Positions 26,948-36,913 are shown, numbered from the stretch's first letter. The stretch: DNA of 56,873 bases from an uncultured Lachnospira sp. (GCA_946186125.1 CAMHLZ010000021.1:1-56873); one strand, 5' to 3'. Notes: generated from the sequence alone by a model not told the origin. Program-made: numbers and translations.

Positions 26948-29900
26948 TTATATCAATTTTTCCATAATATCCCCCAATAATTGCGTGAAATTTTTCCTAA
27001 ACTCACTGACATTTTTTATCGGGCTTTGCATTTCATATTCAAATAACGGATTTTCGCCTGTCACAAATTTTAACTTTGGTTTGTACATCTCAACTAATTC
27101 CGGTATTTTCACAGGTGAAATAGTTTCTGTGTTTAGCATCTGCATTTTAATTTTTTTCCCGACCACTGATACATCCGTTATATAAGCCTTATGCGCCATC
27201 GACTTAATCAGTGCCACATCTAAAAGGTTATTTACCGCTTTCGGCATATCCCCATATCTGTCCATAAGCTCATCCTGCATATCCTCACACTCTTCTTCAG
27301 TTTCAATCGCAGCGATACGTTTATATACACTCAATTTCTGTGCTTCATTTTTAATGTACCCGGCCGGGATAAACGCATCTATATTCATGTCAATTGTTGT
27401 CTCAAAATCTTCCTGTTCTTTTTCTCCTTTGAGCAGTCTGACGGCTTCATTTAGCATTTTACAGTACAAATCATATCCTACAGCCTCCATGTGTCCGTGC
27501 TGCTCGGCTCCAAGAACATTTCCGGCTCCACGTATCTCAAGGTCTTTCATTGCAATTTTAATACCTGAACCAAGCTCTGTAAATTCCCTGATTGCCTTAA
27601 GTCTTTTTTCCGCAACTTCACGCAGCACCTTATTTCTCCTGTACATCAGAAATGCATATGACGTTCTGTTTGAACGTCCGACTCTTCCCCTCAGCTGGTA
27701 TAACTGTGATAATCCCATTTGGTCTGCATCATGAATAATCATCGTATTTACATTTGAAATGTCGAGTCCCGTTTCAATTATCGTAGTTGCAACAAGCACG
27801 TCTATCTCACCTTCAATAAATTCAAGCATGATTTTTTCAAGAGTTCTCTCACTCATCTGACCGTGTGCAAACGCTACGTTTGCATCAGGAACAAGTTTCG
27901 AAATATGGACCGCAATCTCATCAATATTGTTTACCCTGTTATACACATAATACACCTGTCCGTCTCTTGCAAGTTCCCTGTTAATTGCCTCTCTTACCAT
28001 CTCATCATCATATTCCATGATATACGTCTGTATAGGAAGCCTGTCAACCGGTGGTTCTTCAAGAACACTCATATCTCTTATGCCGACAAGGCTCATATGA
28101 AGCGTTCTCGGAATCGGAGTGGCCGAGAGCGCAAGAACGTCTATATTGTTTTTCAATTGTTTTATCTTTTCTTTATGCGCCACGCCGAATCTCTGTTCTT
28201 CATCAATGATAAGAAGCCCTAAATCCTTAAATTTTATGTCTTTTGATAAAATTCTGTGTGTTCCAATCACAATATCAGCCATACCTTTTTCTAATCGTGT
28301 TATGGTCTGTTTCTGCTGGGCAGGTGTTCTGAATCTTGATAATAATTCAACATTTACCGCGAAATCTTTCATTCTCGCCGAAAACGTATTGTAATGCTGC
28401 TGCGCCAGTATAGTGGTAGGTACTAAAAATGCTACCTGTTTTCCTTCCTGAACAGCTTTAAATGCCGCGCGGATTGCAACCTCGGTCTTTCCAAATCCGA
28501 CATCCCCGCATATCAGTCTGTCCATTATTTTTTTGCTTTCCATGTCCTTTTTGGTTTCCTGTATAGCTTCAAGCTGGTCATCCGTCTCATCATATGGAAA
28601 CATTTCCTCAAACTCATTCTGCCATACCGTATCAGGTCCGCATTGAAATCCCTCTTTTTGCTGTCTGACCGAATAAAGGCGTACCAGTTCCTCCGCCATA
28701 TCTTTTACGGCACCACGCACCCTTGTCTTCGTCTTATTCCACTCGGCAGTTCCAAGTTTGTTAAGCTTCGGCTTTCTGCCATCCGCACCCGAATATTTCT
28801 GTATCATATCCAGCTGGGTTGCAAGAATATAAAGATTGCCTCCATTTGCGTACTCTATCTTTATATAATCCTTTGCAATCTTATCAACCTCAATTTTTTC
28901 GATACCACGGTAAATTCCCATTCCGTGATTTTCATGTACAATATAATCGCCTATCTTGAGGTCTGAAAAACCTGCTATTTTTTCTCCCGAATATTTGCTT
29001 TTCTTTTTATTTTTCTTCTTACGCTCTTTTCCAAAAATGTCAGACTGGGCGATGATTGCATATTTTAAATACGGATATTCAAAACCTTTGTGCACATTTC
29101 CAACTGAAATCATTATCTCCCCTTTTTTCAGTTCTCTTTGCATGTCATCACTATAAAATGCTTCTATGTCATATCCGCGGATATCATCGGCGAGTCTTAC
29201 GGCTCTGGTTTTAGAAGCTGTGAGTATAACCACTTTATATCCGTTTTTCTTATAATTTTTCAAATCTTTAACCAGAAGTTCAAAACTGTTATTGTATGAA
29301 TTCATATTTCTTGCATCAACATGTATGCTGTCTTTTATCTTTATTTCATTTAGTTTCTGTTCTAGTGTCGTAGTTATAATTGTATTAGCATTACAGATTT
29401 TGTGAAATATATCTTTATATGAATAACGCAGTTTAATCTGCCCCGGCATGATATACCCCTTCTCTAACCGGTGCATCATATTTTCGTTAAATTCTTTTTC
29501 GAGTGTTTCCGATTTTTCAAGAATTCTTTTTGGTTCATCATATATTATCAATGTATCTTTATTATCAAAATAATCCAATAGCGAAACAGTATCATTTGTC
29601 ATATACGTAATAAAGCTGTCTATCGCTCCCTGCCCGCCATATTCAGTAATCTGTTCAACAAATTCACTTACAATTCCATTTATCCTGTGTGCCTCTTCCG
29701 TCCTCATTTCTTTTCTGAGTTTTCCGGAAAATTTCTCACATTCTTTTTTTATCTTACTGATTCCTTCTTCTAGTTTTTCACTGTCAATAATGTATTCCGT
29801 GGCAGGATATATTTTAACAGATTCAAGGTTTTCTATCGAACGCTGGCTCTCTACATCAAAATTTTTAATAGAATCTATTTCATCATCCCAAAGGTCTATT

Positions 29901-30475
29901 CTTACCGGCACATCCTCAGTAAGCGGAAAAATATCAAGAATACTTCCGCGCACTGAAAATTGACCGGTCATATCTACCTGACCGGTTCTCTGATAGCCGA
30001 GTTTTACGAGCTGTTTTTGGATTTTCTCCAGATTAATAATATCCCCAATCTCAAATTCCAGTATATTATCACGGTAACTCTCAAGCGGCAGAAGTCTGTC
30101 ATACAGACCTTCCATCGTAGTTACAAGTGTGATATTTTCCCCTTCTAAAAGGCCTTTTACAAAGTTCAGTCTCTCGTTCAATATAAGATTTCCATGTATG
30201 TCAGCGCTAAAAAACATCAAATCCTTTGCCGGATAATACATAACTTTTTTATCATACATTTTATAATCATCAACGATATTTTTTGCCTTTTGCTCATCCG
30301 CCGTTACTATAATCATATTTTTGTATATAGTCTGTTCTCTTACTGCCTGCACGGCATGAACTAACTGAGAATCTGCACAACCTGATATATGAAGCGGAAA
30401 TCTCTCATTTTCTATATTGTATTTAATTTCTTTAATAGGACTATATTCTTTTAACGGTTCTAATAATGTTTGCAT
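26948..30475 (-). CDS. mfd: Transcription-repair coupling factor
   Basis: DNA translocase that removes RNA polymerase stalled at lesions and recruits UvrA. It is 1175 residues, full length. Domains: UvrB-like N-terminal modules (about 1-350), the RNA-polymerase-interacting domain with GDYIVHENHGMGIYRG near 505, the helicase/translocase core with GDVGFGKTEVA near 655, IIDEEQRFGV and LSATPIPRT, the DxxGLDIS stretch TTIIETGLDISN, the RGRVGRS motif, and a C-terminal regulatory domain. GGAG is 6 nt before the ATG at 30475, 11 bp behind pth, so pth-mfd are co-transcribed, a common pairing in Firmicutes. Works with the UvrA/UvrB encoded at 2-7 kb. Confidence 0.97.
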   Translation of the reverse strand: MQTLLEPLKEYSPIKEIKYNIENERFPLHISGCADSQLVHAVQAVREQTIYKNMIIVTADEQKAKNIVDDYKMYDKKVMYYPAKDLMFFSADIHGNLILNERLNFVKGLLEGENITLVTTMEGLYDRLLPLESYRDNILEFEIGDIINLEKIQKQLVKLGYQRTGQVDMTGQFSVRGSILDIFPLTEDVPVRIDLWDDEIDSIKNFDVESQRSIENLESVKIYPATEYIIDSEKLEEGISKIKKECEKFSGKLRKEMRTEEAHRINGIVSEFVEQITEYGGQGAIDSFITYMTNDTVSLLDYFDNKDTLIIYDEPKRILEKSETLEKEFNENMMHRLEKGYIMPGQIKLRYSYKDIFHKICNANTIITTTLEQKLNEIKIKDSIHVDARNMNSYNNSFELLVKDLKNYKKNGYKVVILTASKTRAVRLADDIRGYDIEAFYSDDMQRELKKGEIMISVGNVHKGFEYPYLKYAIIAQSDIFGKERKKKNKKKSKYSGEKIAGFSDLKIGDYIVHENHGMGIYRGIEKIEVDKIAKDYIKIEYANGGNLYILATQLDMIQKYSGADGRKPKLNKLGTAEWNKTKTRVRGAVKDMAEELVRLYSVRQQKEGFQCGPDTVWQNEFEEMFPYDETDDQLEAIQETKKDMESKKIMDRLICGDVGFGKTEVAIRAAFKAVQEGKQVAFLVPTTILAQQHYNTFSARMKDFAVNVELLSRFRTPAQQKQTITRLEKGMADIVIGTHRILSKDIKFKDLGLLIIDEEQRFGVAHKEKIKQLKNNIDVLALSATPIPRTLHMSLVGIRDMSVLEEPPVDRLPIQTYIMEYDDEMVREAINRELARDGQVYYVYNRVNNIDEIAVHISKLVPDANVAFAHGQMSERTLEKIMLEFIEGEIDVLVATTIIETGLDISNVNTMIIHDADQMGLSQLYQLRGRVGRSNRTSYAFLMYRRNKVLREVAEKRLKAIREFTELGSGIKIAMKDLEIRGAGNVLGAEQHGHMEAVGYDLYCKMLNEAVRLLKGEKEQEDFETTIDMNIDAFIPAGYIKNEAQKLSVYKRIAAIETEEECEDMQDELMDRYGDMPKAVNNLLDVALIKSMAHKAYITDVSVVGKKIKMQMLNTETISPVKIPELVEMYKPKLKFVTGENPLFEYEMQSPIKNVSEFRKNFTQLLGDIMEKLI

Positions 30476-30486
30476 GATAATCTCCA

Positions 30487-31047
30487 TTAATTAAATAAAT
30501 TCATTGCCTTATCAATTCCCTCGGCAATCATAACTTCAACAGCCCTGGCTGCATCATCTATTCCCTTGTCTACGGTTATTCTCTCAATTCTTCCAAATCT
30601 TCCCAATACATAGTCTGCCAAATCCATACCAAGTGGTTTTTCCCCCACACCGATCTTAATTCTCTTAAATTTTTCCGTCCGTAAATGCGAGATAATGCTT
30701 TTCATGCCGTTATGTCCGCCTGCGGATCCTTTTGCCCTGATTCTAAGCTTACCCGGGTCAAGGCTTATATCATCATAAATAACTATTAAATTCGATTCAG
30801 GATCCACTTCATAAAAATCCACGGCTTCTCTTATGGATTCTCCACTCAGATTCATAAATGTCTCAGGTTTTAAAAGCAGTACTTTTTCTCCCTGAATCAT
30901 TCCTTTTCCACACATCGCTTTGAATTTCTTTTGCTTTACTTCTATATCATTACGTTCTGCTATATTATCTATTGCATCAAAACCCATATTATGCCTGGTT
31001 CCGGCATATTTTTTTGAAGGATTTCCCAACCCTGCTATAATATACAT
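30487..31047 (-). CDS. pth: Peptidyl-tRNA hydrolase
   Basis: Recycles tRNA from peptidyl-tRNA that drops off the ribosome. It is 186 residues, the usual size. Active-site residues are seen in GLGNPSKKYAGTRHNMGF (catalytic His about 20), KPETFMNLSG (Asn) and VIYDDISLDPG (Asp near 92), with GSAGGHNGMKSI after them. GGAG is 10 nt before the ATG. First gene of pth-mfd behind a near-consensus promoter. Confidence 0.96.
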   Translation of the reverse strand: MYIIAGLGNPSKKYAGTRHNMGFDAIDNIAERNDIEVKQKKFKAMCGKGMIQGEKVLLLKPETFMNLSGESIREAVDFYEVDPESNLIVIYDDISLDPGKLRIRAKGSAGGHNGMKSIISHLRTEKFKRIKIGVGEKPLGMDLADYVLGRFGRIERITVDKGIDDAARAVEVMIAEGIDKAMNLFN

Positions 31048-31079
31048 TCATTTACCACTCCTTTCATACAACTTTGTAA

Positions 31080-31108
31080 ATCATATTAAATATATATTTT
31101 TTTGTCAA
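31080..31108 (-). promoter_or_regulatory. Promoter of pth-mfd
   Basis: Perfect TTGACA (31108-31103) and TATGAT (31085-31080) with a 17-bp, A/T-only spacer. Confidence 0.88.
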
Positions 31109-31121
31109 TATCAAAATTGCA

Positions 31122-31165
31122 TACAAAATGAATGGCATCTCCATTCACACGGAAATGCCATTCAT
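31122..31165 (-). terminator. Terminator of glgC-glgD-spoVG
   Basis: ATGAATGGCAT and ATGCCATTCAT form a perfect 11-bp stem with a 16-nt loop, 23 bp after the spoVG stop. Only TTTTG follows, so it may be leaky. Confidence 0.65.
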
Positions 31166-31187
31166 CTTTTCACTCTCTAAGCTATCC

Positions 31188-31475
31188 CTAAGCTTCATCT
31201 TCTGTAGCCACGTCTTCAAGTTCTGATGCTTTCTCATATTCTTTCAAAATCAATGTCTGAATATGATCTCTTGTCTCAGAATTTATAGGGTGTGCAATGT
31301 CCCTATATTCTCCGTCAGATGCTTTTCTGCTAGGCATTGCTATGAACAATCCTTTTTCTCCTTCAATAACTTTGATATCATGTACCACAAACGCATTGTC
31401 AAATGTTATTGATATTACCGCTTTCATTTTGCCCTCTCTAGCAATCTTTCTCACTCTTATGTCTGTTATTTCCAT
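31188..31475 (-). CDS. spoVG: Septation/regulatory protein SpoVG
   Basis: Small nucleic-acid-binding regulator, 95 residues. The N-terminal [11 protein letters not shown] and the stretch [15 protein letters not shown] followed by YRDIAHPI are the SpoVG signature. In Bacillus it affects asymmetric septation during sporulation; in non-sporulating Firmicutes it acts as a broad RNA/DNA-binding regulator. GGGAG about 10 nt upstream supports the ATG at 31475 and rules out an in-frame codon 21 bases earlier. It is the third gene of glgC-glgD-spoVG. Confidence 0.95.
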   Translation of the reverse strand: MEITDIRVRKIAREGKMKAVISITFDNAFVVHDIKVIEGEKGLFIAMPSRKASDGEYRDIAHPINSETRDHIQTLILKEYEKASELEDVATEDEA

Positions 31476-31505
31476 TGATGCACGTCTCCCTTCCAAGCTT
31501 TTAAC

Positions 31506-32627
31506 TTATAAATTAAATCTTTCATTTCTTTCCAATACGATTTTTATCTCGCCGTTAGATCCGACGTGTGTCGTATTGGCACGTATTGTGTCGTGGCTTT
31601 CCACAATACAGTTTTCTATATAAGTATTATCTCCTATATAGACATTGTTAAGAATTATAGAATTCTTGATTGTACAGTTGTTACCTATATAGGCCTTTTT
31701 AAACAGTACAGAATTTTCTACAACTCCATTTATAATACAACCACTACTTACAAGACTGTTCTTAACAGCCGAGCCCGGATTATATTTCGCCGGCGGTAAA
31801 TCATCCACCTTAGAATAAACATCCGGATACTGCTTGAAGAAGTAATCTCTTACTGAAGGCTTCAAGAAATCCATATTCGTTTTAAAATATGACTCCACTG
31901 TTGCTATGTTGCTCCAATAAGTAGGTAGCTTGTATCCATATATCCTCTTAATATTCTTGTATCTCACAAGAATATCATTAACAATATCATATCTGTCTTC
32001 TGACTCGCATTTCTCAATTAATTCTATAAGCAGTCTTCGTCTTATTACATATATTCCGGTAGATACCGTATTAGACGTAGCCACCAGAGGCTTTTCTTCA
32101 AATTCAGTAATCCTGCTGTCCTCATTCATCTTGATACAGCCAAACCGGCTGACATCAGCTCCCTCTGGAAACTCCTTATAAACTACTGTTATATCTGCTT
32201 TCTTTTCGATATGATATTCTAAAACTTTGTTGTAATCTAACTTATATATACCATCACCCGATGCAATAACAACGTATGGCTCATGACTATTTTTAAGGAA
32301 TGAAATATTCTGATAAATCGCATCTGCAGTTCCCTGATACCAAAAACCGTTATCAGCCGTAATAGAAGGTGTAAATACATACAAACCTCCCTGCTTTCTA
32401 CCAAAATCCCACCACTTTGATGAGCTCAGATGTTCATTTAAAGACAATGCGTTGTACTGAGTAAGAACCGCTACCTTCTGAATATGCGAATTCGACATAT
32501 TGCTAAGCGAAAAATCAATACTCCTGTAGCTTCCCGCTATAGGCATCGCCGATATTGCTCTCTTATTAGAAAGCTCTTTCATCTTATTGTTATTACCGCC
32601 TGCCAGTATAATTCCTATCGCTCTCAT
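31506..32627 (-). CDS. glgD: Glucose-1-phosphate adenylyltransferase, GlgD subunit
   Basis: Non-catalytic or regulatory partner of GlgC in ADP-glucose synthesis for glycogen, 373 residues. It keeps the nucleotidyltransferase fold ([21 protein letters not shown] at the N-terminus) but the GGxGxRL loop of active enzymes is changed to GGNNNKM, as expected of GlgD. A left-handed beta-helix of hexapeptide repeats makes up the C-terminus (about 285-365). It overlaps glgC by four bases (ATGA). A GlgC/GlgD heteromer is the known arrangement in Geobacillus and Clostridia. Confidence 0.93.
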   Translation of the reverse strand: MRAIGIILAGGNNNKMKELSNKRAISAMPIAGSYRSIDFSLSNMSNSHIQKVAVLTQYNALSLNEHLSSSKWWDFGRKQGGLYVFTPSITADNGFWYQGTADAIYQNISFLKNSHEPYVVIASGDGIYKLDYNKVLEYHIEKKADITVVYKEFPEGADVSRFGCIKMNEDSRITEFEEKPLVATSNTVSTGIYVIRRRLLIELIEKCESEDRYDIVNDILVRYKNIKRIYGYKLPTYWSNIATVESYFKTNMDFLKPSVRDYFFKQYPDVYSKVDDLPPAKYNPGSAVKNSLVSSGCIINGVVENSVLFKKAYIGNNCTIKNSIILNNVYIGDNTYIENCIVESHDTIRANTTHVGSNGEIKIVLERNERFNL

Positions 32628-33898
32628 TCAACGTCACCTGCCTTAATAATATATTCGCCGCTTCCAAGCACCCCATTCGGATAATCTCCCGTATTGGTAA
32701 TGCCCGATATTGCTGTATTCTTTCCGATTTTAACATTAGACGGAATCACAGAATACTCACCAATTGTAGCAAGTCCACCGTTATAAATCTTACTGTCAAG
32801 TTTATTCGGTACTTCATCCCCAAAACCTATTTCCACATTTTCGCCGATTTGTACATTCTCCGCAATAATTGCTCTGTCAATATGACTTCCATTGCCTATC
32901 TTAGTATCTTTCATAATAATAGAATCACGTATGACTGCGCCCTCACCTATCGTCACTCCTACGCCTATTACCGAATTATACACTTCTCCATAAATATCAG
33001 ATCCCTCACCGATGATACTTCTGTCTACACGTGCATATTCTGAAATATACTGTGGTGGAAGAGCATCGCTCTTCGTATAAATTCTCCAAAATTCTTCATA
33101 CAGATTAAATATCGGTATGATGTTAATAAGTTCCATGTTTGCTTCCCAATATGAAGAAAGTGTACCAACATCTTTCCAGTAACCGTTATACTCATATGCA
33201 AACAGTCTGTTCCCCTGTGAATGACAATACGGAATAATATGCTTTCCAAAATCACAATTACTCTGATCGGATTTTTTTATCAACGCTTCTTTTAGCACCT
33301 TCCAGCTAAATATATAGATACCCATAGATGCCAGATTCCCCTTCGGATGTTCAGGTTTTTCCTGAAAGTCTACAATTCTGTTTTCATCATCTGTAAGCAT
33401 TATACCAAATCTGCTGGCCTCCTCATAAGGCACAGGCATTGTAGCAATCGTCACATCTGCATTATTGGATTTATGAAAATCCAACATCACTTCATAATCC
33501 ATCTTATAAATGTGATCGCCTGATAAAATCAGTACATATTCCGGATTATATGCCTCCATATAATCCAGATTCTGGTATATGGCGTTTGCCGTACCGGTAT
33601 ACCATTCACTGTTGCCACTCTTTTCATATGGCGGCAACACAGTTACCCCTCCAATATTCCTATCCAAATCCCATGGAATACCTATTCCGATATGCGCATT
33701 TAATCGCAATGGCTGATACTGAGTTAACACACCGACAGTATCTACGCCTGAATTAATACAATTACTTAGCGGGAAATCAATAATACGATACTTTCCTCCA
33801 AAGGCCACTGCCGGTTTCGCAACCTTAGATGTCAGTACGCCCAGTCTGCTTCCTTGCCCGCCTGCCAGTAGCATTGCTATCATCTCTTTCTTAATCAC
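32624..33898 (-). CDS. glgC: Glucose-1-phosphate adenylyltransferase, GlgC subunit
   Basis: Catalytic subunit forming ADP-glucose from glucose 1-phosphate and ATP, the committed step to glycogen. It is 424 residues, with [36 protein letters not shown] and a C-terminal hexapeptide-repeat helix. The start is GTG at 33898, read from GAGGTG 5-6 nt upstream. Together with glgD it supplies glycogen synthesis; the debranching-type enzyme at 45-47 kb is a possible later player. It is divergent from murC. Confidence 0.95.
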   Translation of the reverse strand: MIKKEMIAMLLAGGQGSRLGVLTSKVAKPAVAFGGKYRIIDFPLSNCINSGVDTVGVLTQYQPLRLNAHIGIGIPWDLDRNIGGVTVLPPYEKSGNSEWYTGTANAIYQNLDYMEAYNPEYVLILSGDHIYKMDYEVMLDFHKSNNADVTIATMPVPYEEASRFGIMLTDDENRIVDFQEKPEHPKGNLASMGIYIFSWKVLKEALIKKSDQSNCDFGKHIIPYCHSQGNRLFAYEYNGYWKDVGTLSSYWEANMELINIIPIFNLYEEFWRIYTKSDALPPQYISEYARVDRSIIGEGSDIYGEVYNSVIGVGVTIGEGAVIRDSIIMKDTKIGNGSHIDRAIIAENVQIGENVEIGFGDEVPNKLDSKIYNGGLATIGEYSVIPSNVKIGKNTAISGITNTGDYPNGVLGSGEYIIKAGDVE

Positions 33899-33928
33899 AC
33901 TATCACCTCGCTAAAGTTTGATGCTAAC

Positions 33929-33957
33929 ATTATACCATAGTTTTACTATAAAGTGAA
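33929..33957 (-). promoter_or_regulatory. Promoter of glgC-glgD-spoVG
   Basis: TTCACT (33957-33952) and TATAAT (33934-33929) with a 17-bp spacer and an extended -10 TGG. Confidence 0.75.
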
Positions 33958-34077
33958 CTGAATTTTAGTTTTTTTTCATAATTTTTCCCAAAGCATTTTT
34001 CTTTTATTGACTTTTTTTATAAAAAACTACTAATAATTTGTCTATTTCGCACAATGCGTATTAAAAACATTTTTTTA

Positions 34078-34106
34078 TAGTTTTTATTTGCCATATATGT
34101 TATAAT
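34078..34106 (+). promoter_or_regulatory. Promoter of murC
   Basis: TATAAT at 34101-34106 preceded by TGT (extended -10). The -35 candidate TAGTTT (34078-34083) is weak; spacing is 17 bp. Confidence 0.6.
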
Positions 34107-34147
34107 CAATGATTAGAATTTTATAACAGAATGGATGGGTGAAAACT

Positions 34148-35524
34148 ATGTATGAAATTAATTTTAATCAAAAACAGCATGTACATTTTACCGGAATAGG
34201 TGGAATAAGTATGAGTGCACTTGCCGAAATTCTTCTCTCAAAAGGGTTTATTGTGTCAGGCTCAGATTCCAGAGAATCAGAACTGACTGACAGGCTGACA
34301 GGACTCGGTGCAACCATAGTATATGAACAAACTGCCAAAAATATCACAAATAACATTGATTTTTTAGTATATACGGCAGCCGTAAAAAATGATAATCCGG
34401 AGCTTGTAAAAGCCCGTGAGTTATCAATACCTACGTTAACAAGAGCTGAATTTCTGGGTCAGCTTATGAGAACATACGAATCAGCTATATGTATTTCAGG
34501 AACACATGGAAAAACCACGGTTACTTCCATGATTTCCCAAATACTTTTAGAATCTACCGACCCGACTATTCTCGTTGGTGGTGTATTAAATGCCATTAAC
34601 GGAAATGCCCATATCGGTTCATCGGGAATCATGGTAAACGAATCCTGTGAATATACAAACAGCTTTTTATCATTTTATCCAACCACTGCTATTATTTTAA
34701 ACGTAAGAGAAGACCATATGGATTTCTTTAAAGATATTAACGACATCAGAAACAGCTTTAAAAAATTTGCAGGTCTTGTACCTGAAGACGGAACCGTTAT
34801 TATCAACACTGAAATTGATGACTTTAGCTATTTCACAAACAATCTGAAATGCAGGGTAATTACTTATGGAAAGTCTTCCGACGCTGAATACACGGCTGCA
34901 AATATTTCCTATAATAGTGTTGCATGTGCTGAATTTGATGTAATACATAATGGTAAATGCGAAGCACACATAACTTTAGGCGTTCCGGGCGAACACAATG
35001 TTTATAATTCACTTGCCGCAATTGCAGCCTGCCGTGATAAAGATGTTGAATACAGCAATATCATCGAAGGATTACACAAATACAGCGGCACAGACAGACG
35101 TTTCCAATACAAAGGAACGGCCGGCGGTGTTACAATAATCGATGACTACGCACATCATCCTGATGAAATCGAGGCAACCTTAAAAACCGCAAAGTCCTGC
35201 AAATATAATACACTTTGGTGTCTGTTTCAGCCACATACTTTTACACGTACAAAGGCATTTATGAAAGATTTTGCAAGAGCACTTTCCCTGGCAGATAAAG
35301 TTATTCTTGCTGATATATATCCCGCAAGGGAAACCGATAATCTGGGAATCAGCTCTGAAACATTGCTTGCAGAGGTCAAAAAAACAGGTTGTGAGGCTTA
35401 TTATTTTTCAGATTTTGAAGACATCAAAAAATTTATTTTAAAAAATTGTATCAACGGTGATTTGTTAATAACAATGGGCGCCGGAAATATACAAATTGTT
35501 GGTGAAGAGCTCCTCGAACAATAA
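34148..35524 (+). CDS. murC: UDP-N-acetylmuramate--L-alanine ligase
   Basis: Adds L-Ala to UDP-MurNAc, first step of the peptidoglycan stem peptide, cytoplasmic. It is 458 residues. Visible: the N-terminal UDP-binding HFTGIGGISMSALAEIL, Walker-type loop GTHGKTTVTSMI near 110, NESCEYTNSFL region, VREDHMDFF, and DDYAHHPDEIEATL near 340 in the C-terminal domain. GGATGGG lies 8 nt before the ATG at 34148; a GTG nine bases earlier overlaps that site and is less likely. It stands apart from other mur genes, as is common for murC in clostridia, and opens a plus-strand block with dnaD, dnaI and prs. Confidence 0.96.
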   Translation: MYEINFNQKQHVHFTGIGGISMSALAEILLSKGFIVSGSDSRESELTDRLTGLGATIVYEQTAKNITNNIDFLVYTAAVKNDNPELVKARELSIPTLTRAEFLGQLMRTYESAICISGTHGKTTVTSMISQILLESTDPTILVGGVLNAINGNAHIGSSGIMVNESCEYTNSFLSFYPTTAIILNVREDHMDFFKDINDIRNSFKKFAGLVPEDGTVIINTEIDDFSYFTNNLKCRVITYGKSSDAEYTAANISYNSVACAEFDVIHNGKCEAHITLGVPGEHNVYNSLAAIAACRDKDVEYSNIIEGLHKYSGTDRRFQYKGTAGGVTIIDDYAHHPDEIEATLKTAKSCKYNTLWCLFQPHTFTRTKAFMKDFARALSLADKVILADIYPARETDNLGISSETLLAEVKKTGCEAYYFSDFEDIKKFILKNCINGDLLITMGAGNIQIVGEELLEQ

Positions 35525-35595
35525 TTATCCACATTATCCACATTTTTTATGTTTATATCTCATTCATAATAATGTGGATAATTTTTTATTTTTTT
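35523..35595 (+). terminator. Possible murC terminator built from DnaA boxes
   Basis: AATTATCCACATT (35523-35535) is the exact reverse complement of 35571-35583, a 13-bp stem with a 35-nt loop, followed by TTTTATTTTTTT. It includes the murC stop codon region and DnaA boxes 1 and 3. Confidence 0.5.
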
Positions 35596-35736
35596 ATCTA
35601 TTTTTCCTTTTATTTATAATATTCTACATTTTTATCCACATTATCCACATTATCCACATTATTTTTCCACATCTGTAGCAAAGTTGCCGAAAAAAAAAAA
35701 TGTGCTATAATAAAAAAAGTTTACAGATTATACACG
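35525..35736. promoter_or_regulatory. DnaA-box cluster upstream of dnaD-dnaI
   Basis: Six perfect DnaA boxes (TTATCCACA) lie in 134 bp: 35525-35533, 35534-35542, the reverse copy TGTGGATAA at 35573-35581, then 35632-35640, 35641-35649 and 35650-35658. Boxes 1-2 and 4-5-6 abut directly with a 9-bp period. Near matches are TTTTCCACA at 35663-35671 and TTATACACG at 35728-35736, the latter downstream of the promoter. About 50 bp of almost pure A/T separate the two groups. The layout resembles a replication origin or a DnaA-titration site, but it lies between murC and a helicase-loader operon. Confidence 0.85.
35684..35711 (+). promoter_or_regulatory. Promoter of dnaD-dnaI
   Basis: TTGCCG (35684-35689) and TATAAT (35706-35711), 16-bp spacer consisting mostly of A, with extended -10 TGC. 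DnaA boxes flank it on both sides. Confidence 0.75.
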
Positions 35737-35753
35737 AAAAGAGAGAGGCATTT

Positions 35754-36893
35754 ATGAGCATATTAAAGATAACAAACCAAATGAACTTTTCCGTTACAAG
35801 CATACCTAATACTTTTGTTGATAACTACATGTCACAGGCAAACGGTGAATTTGTAAAAGTGTATTTATATTTACTCAGATTGGTTTCCGGAAATCAGGAT
35901 GTCTCTGTATGTGGAATTGCTGATTTTTTAAACCACACCGAAAAAGACGTTATAAGAGCATTACGTTATTGGGAACAGCAGGGTTTATTGAATCTTACTT
36001 TTTCAGATAAAAAACAGTTAATTAATATATCCTTGCTTTCTCCGATATCTGATAGCTTAAGTCATGAAAATATTGCTGCAACCATTGAAAAAGATATCCG
36101 GCCGGCATCCCGGGTCACAAACGAACCGGCGGAGGCTGTTTTATCCAGTCATTTTAAACCTGAAAAAACAGAGTATGCAGAATCGCAGAAGACTTCACCT
36201 TCAGAGGAGAGTATTTCCGCTGCCATACATAAGAAACATACTTACAGTCCTTCTGAACTCGAGAAATTTTTATGTAAAGATGATATTATGGAACTGCTCT
36301 TTGTAGCTGAAAAATATGTCGGCAAAACGCTTAGTCCGACTGACATCAACTCCATATTGTATATTTATGATGAATTAGGATTTTCCGGTGAACTTATCGA
36401 ATATCTTATTGAGTATTGTGTAAACAACAGTCATAAAAGTTTCAGATATATCGAAAAAGTAGCCATATCATGGGTCGAAAGCGGAATTATGACATTAGAT
36501 CAGGCAAAGGCAAATACTGACAATTATATCAAAACATGTTATCCTGTCCTGAAAGCATTTGGAATAAGCGGCCGTAACCCGGGAAAAAGTGAAAAGGATT
36601 TTATCGTAAAATGGACAACCTCATACGGTTTTTCGATGGATATAATAGTCGATGCATGTAACAGAACTATCCAGAATATTCATCAGCCAAGTTTCGAATA
36701 TGCAGATAAAATATTATCCAACTGGAATAAAAGCGGAATCCGTTCACTCTCTGACATTCAGAAACTTGATACCGAACATAAGAAGAACACAGCTACTCCT
36801 AAACCACAGCCAAACACCGCTAATTCATTTAATGATTTTTCGCAGCGAACATACGACTTTAACGCACTGGAACAGAAGATACTTGCCAAATAA
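35754..36893 (+). CDS. dnaD: DnaD/DnaB-type replication initiation protein
   Basis: Firmicute helicase-loading and primosome protein, 379 residues. An N-terminal winged helix (about 30-95, VKVYLYLLRLVSGNQDVSV) is followed by a disordered linker and two DnaD C-terminal-type domains: about 180-255, with FRYIEKVAISW, and about 265-345, with FEYADKILSNW, both matching the YxxxIxxxW motif that contacts DNA. One winged helix with two DDBH2 domains is closer to DnaB of Bacillus than to its DnaD, so the symbol follows domain name, not orthology. GAGAGG lies 5 nt before the ATG at 35754; the in-frame sequence further upstream is promoter. Followed by dnaI. Confidence 0.9.
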   Translation: MSILKITNQMNFSVTSIPNTFVDNYMSQANGEFVKVYLYLLRLVSGNQDVSVCGIADFLNHTEKDVIRALRYWEQQGLLNLTFSDKKQLINISLLSPISDSLSHENIAATIEKDIRPASRVTNEPAEAVLSSHFKPEKTEYAESQKTSPSEESISAAIHKKHTYSPSELEKFLCKDDIMELLFVAEKYVGKTLSPTDINSILYIYDELGFSGELIEYLIEYCVNNSHKSFRYIEKVAISWVESGIMTLDQAKANTDNYIKTCYPVLKAFGISGRNPGKSEKDFIVKWTTSYGFSMDIIVDACNRTIQNIHQPSFEYADKILSNWNKSGIRSLSDIQKLDTEHKKNTATPKPQPNTANSFNDFSQRTYDFNALEQKILAK

Positions 36894-36913
36894 TGAAATA
36901 AAGGAAGGTTTTT

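Noticed and set aside
35496-35678. Small plus-strand ORF of 60 codons with repeated HIIHII
   Set aside because: It is the DnaA-box repeats and A/T tracts read as codons; no ribosome site.
35525-35736. Chromosomal origin (oriC)
   Set aside because: The box pattern is origin-like, but none of dnaA, dnaN, recF, gyrB, rpmH or rnpA is nearby and gene strand does not switch globally here, so I call a DnaA-box cluster only.
35700-35753. Upstream start of dnaD at 35700
   Set aside because: This region is the promoter -10 and leader; GAGAGG points to the ATG at 35754.
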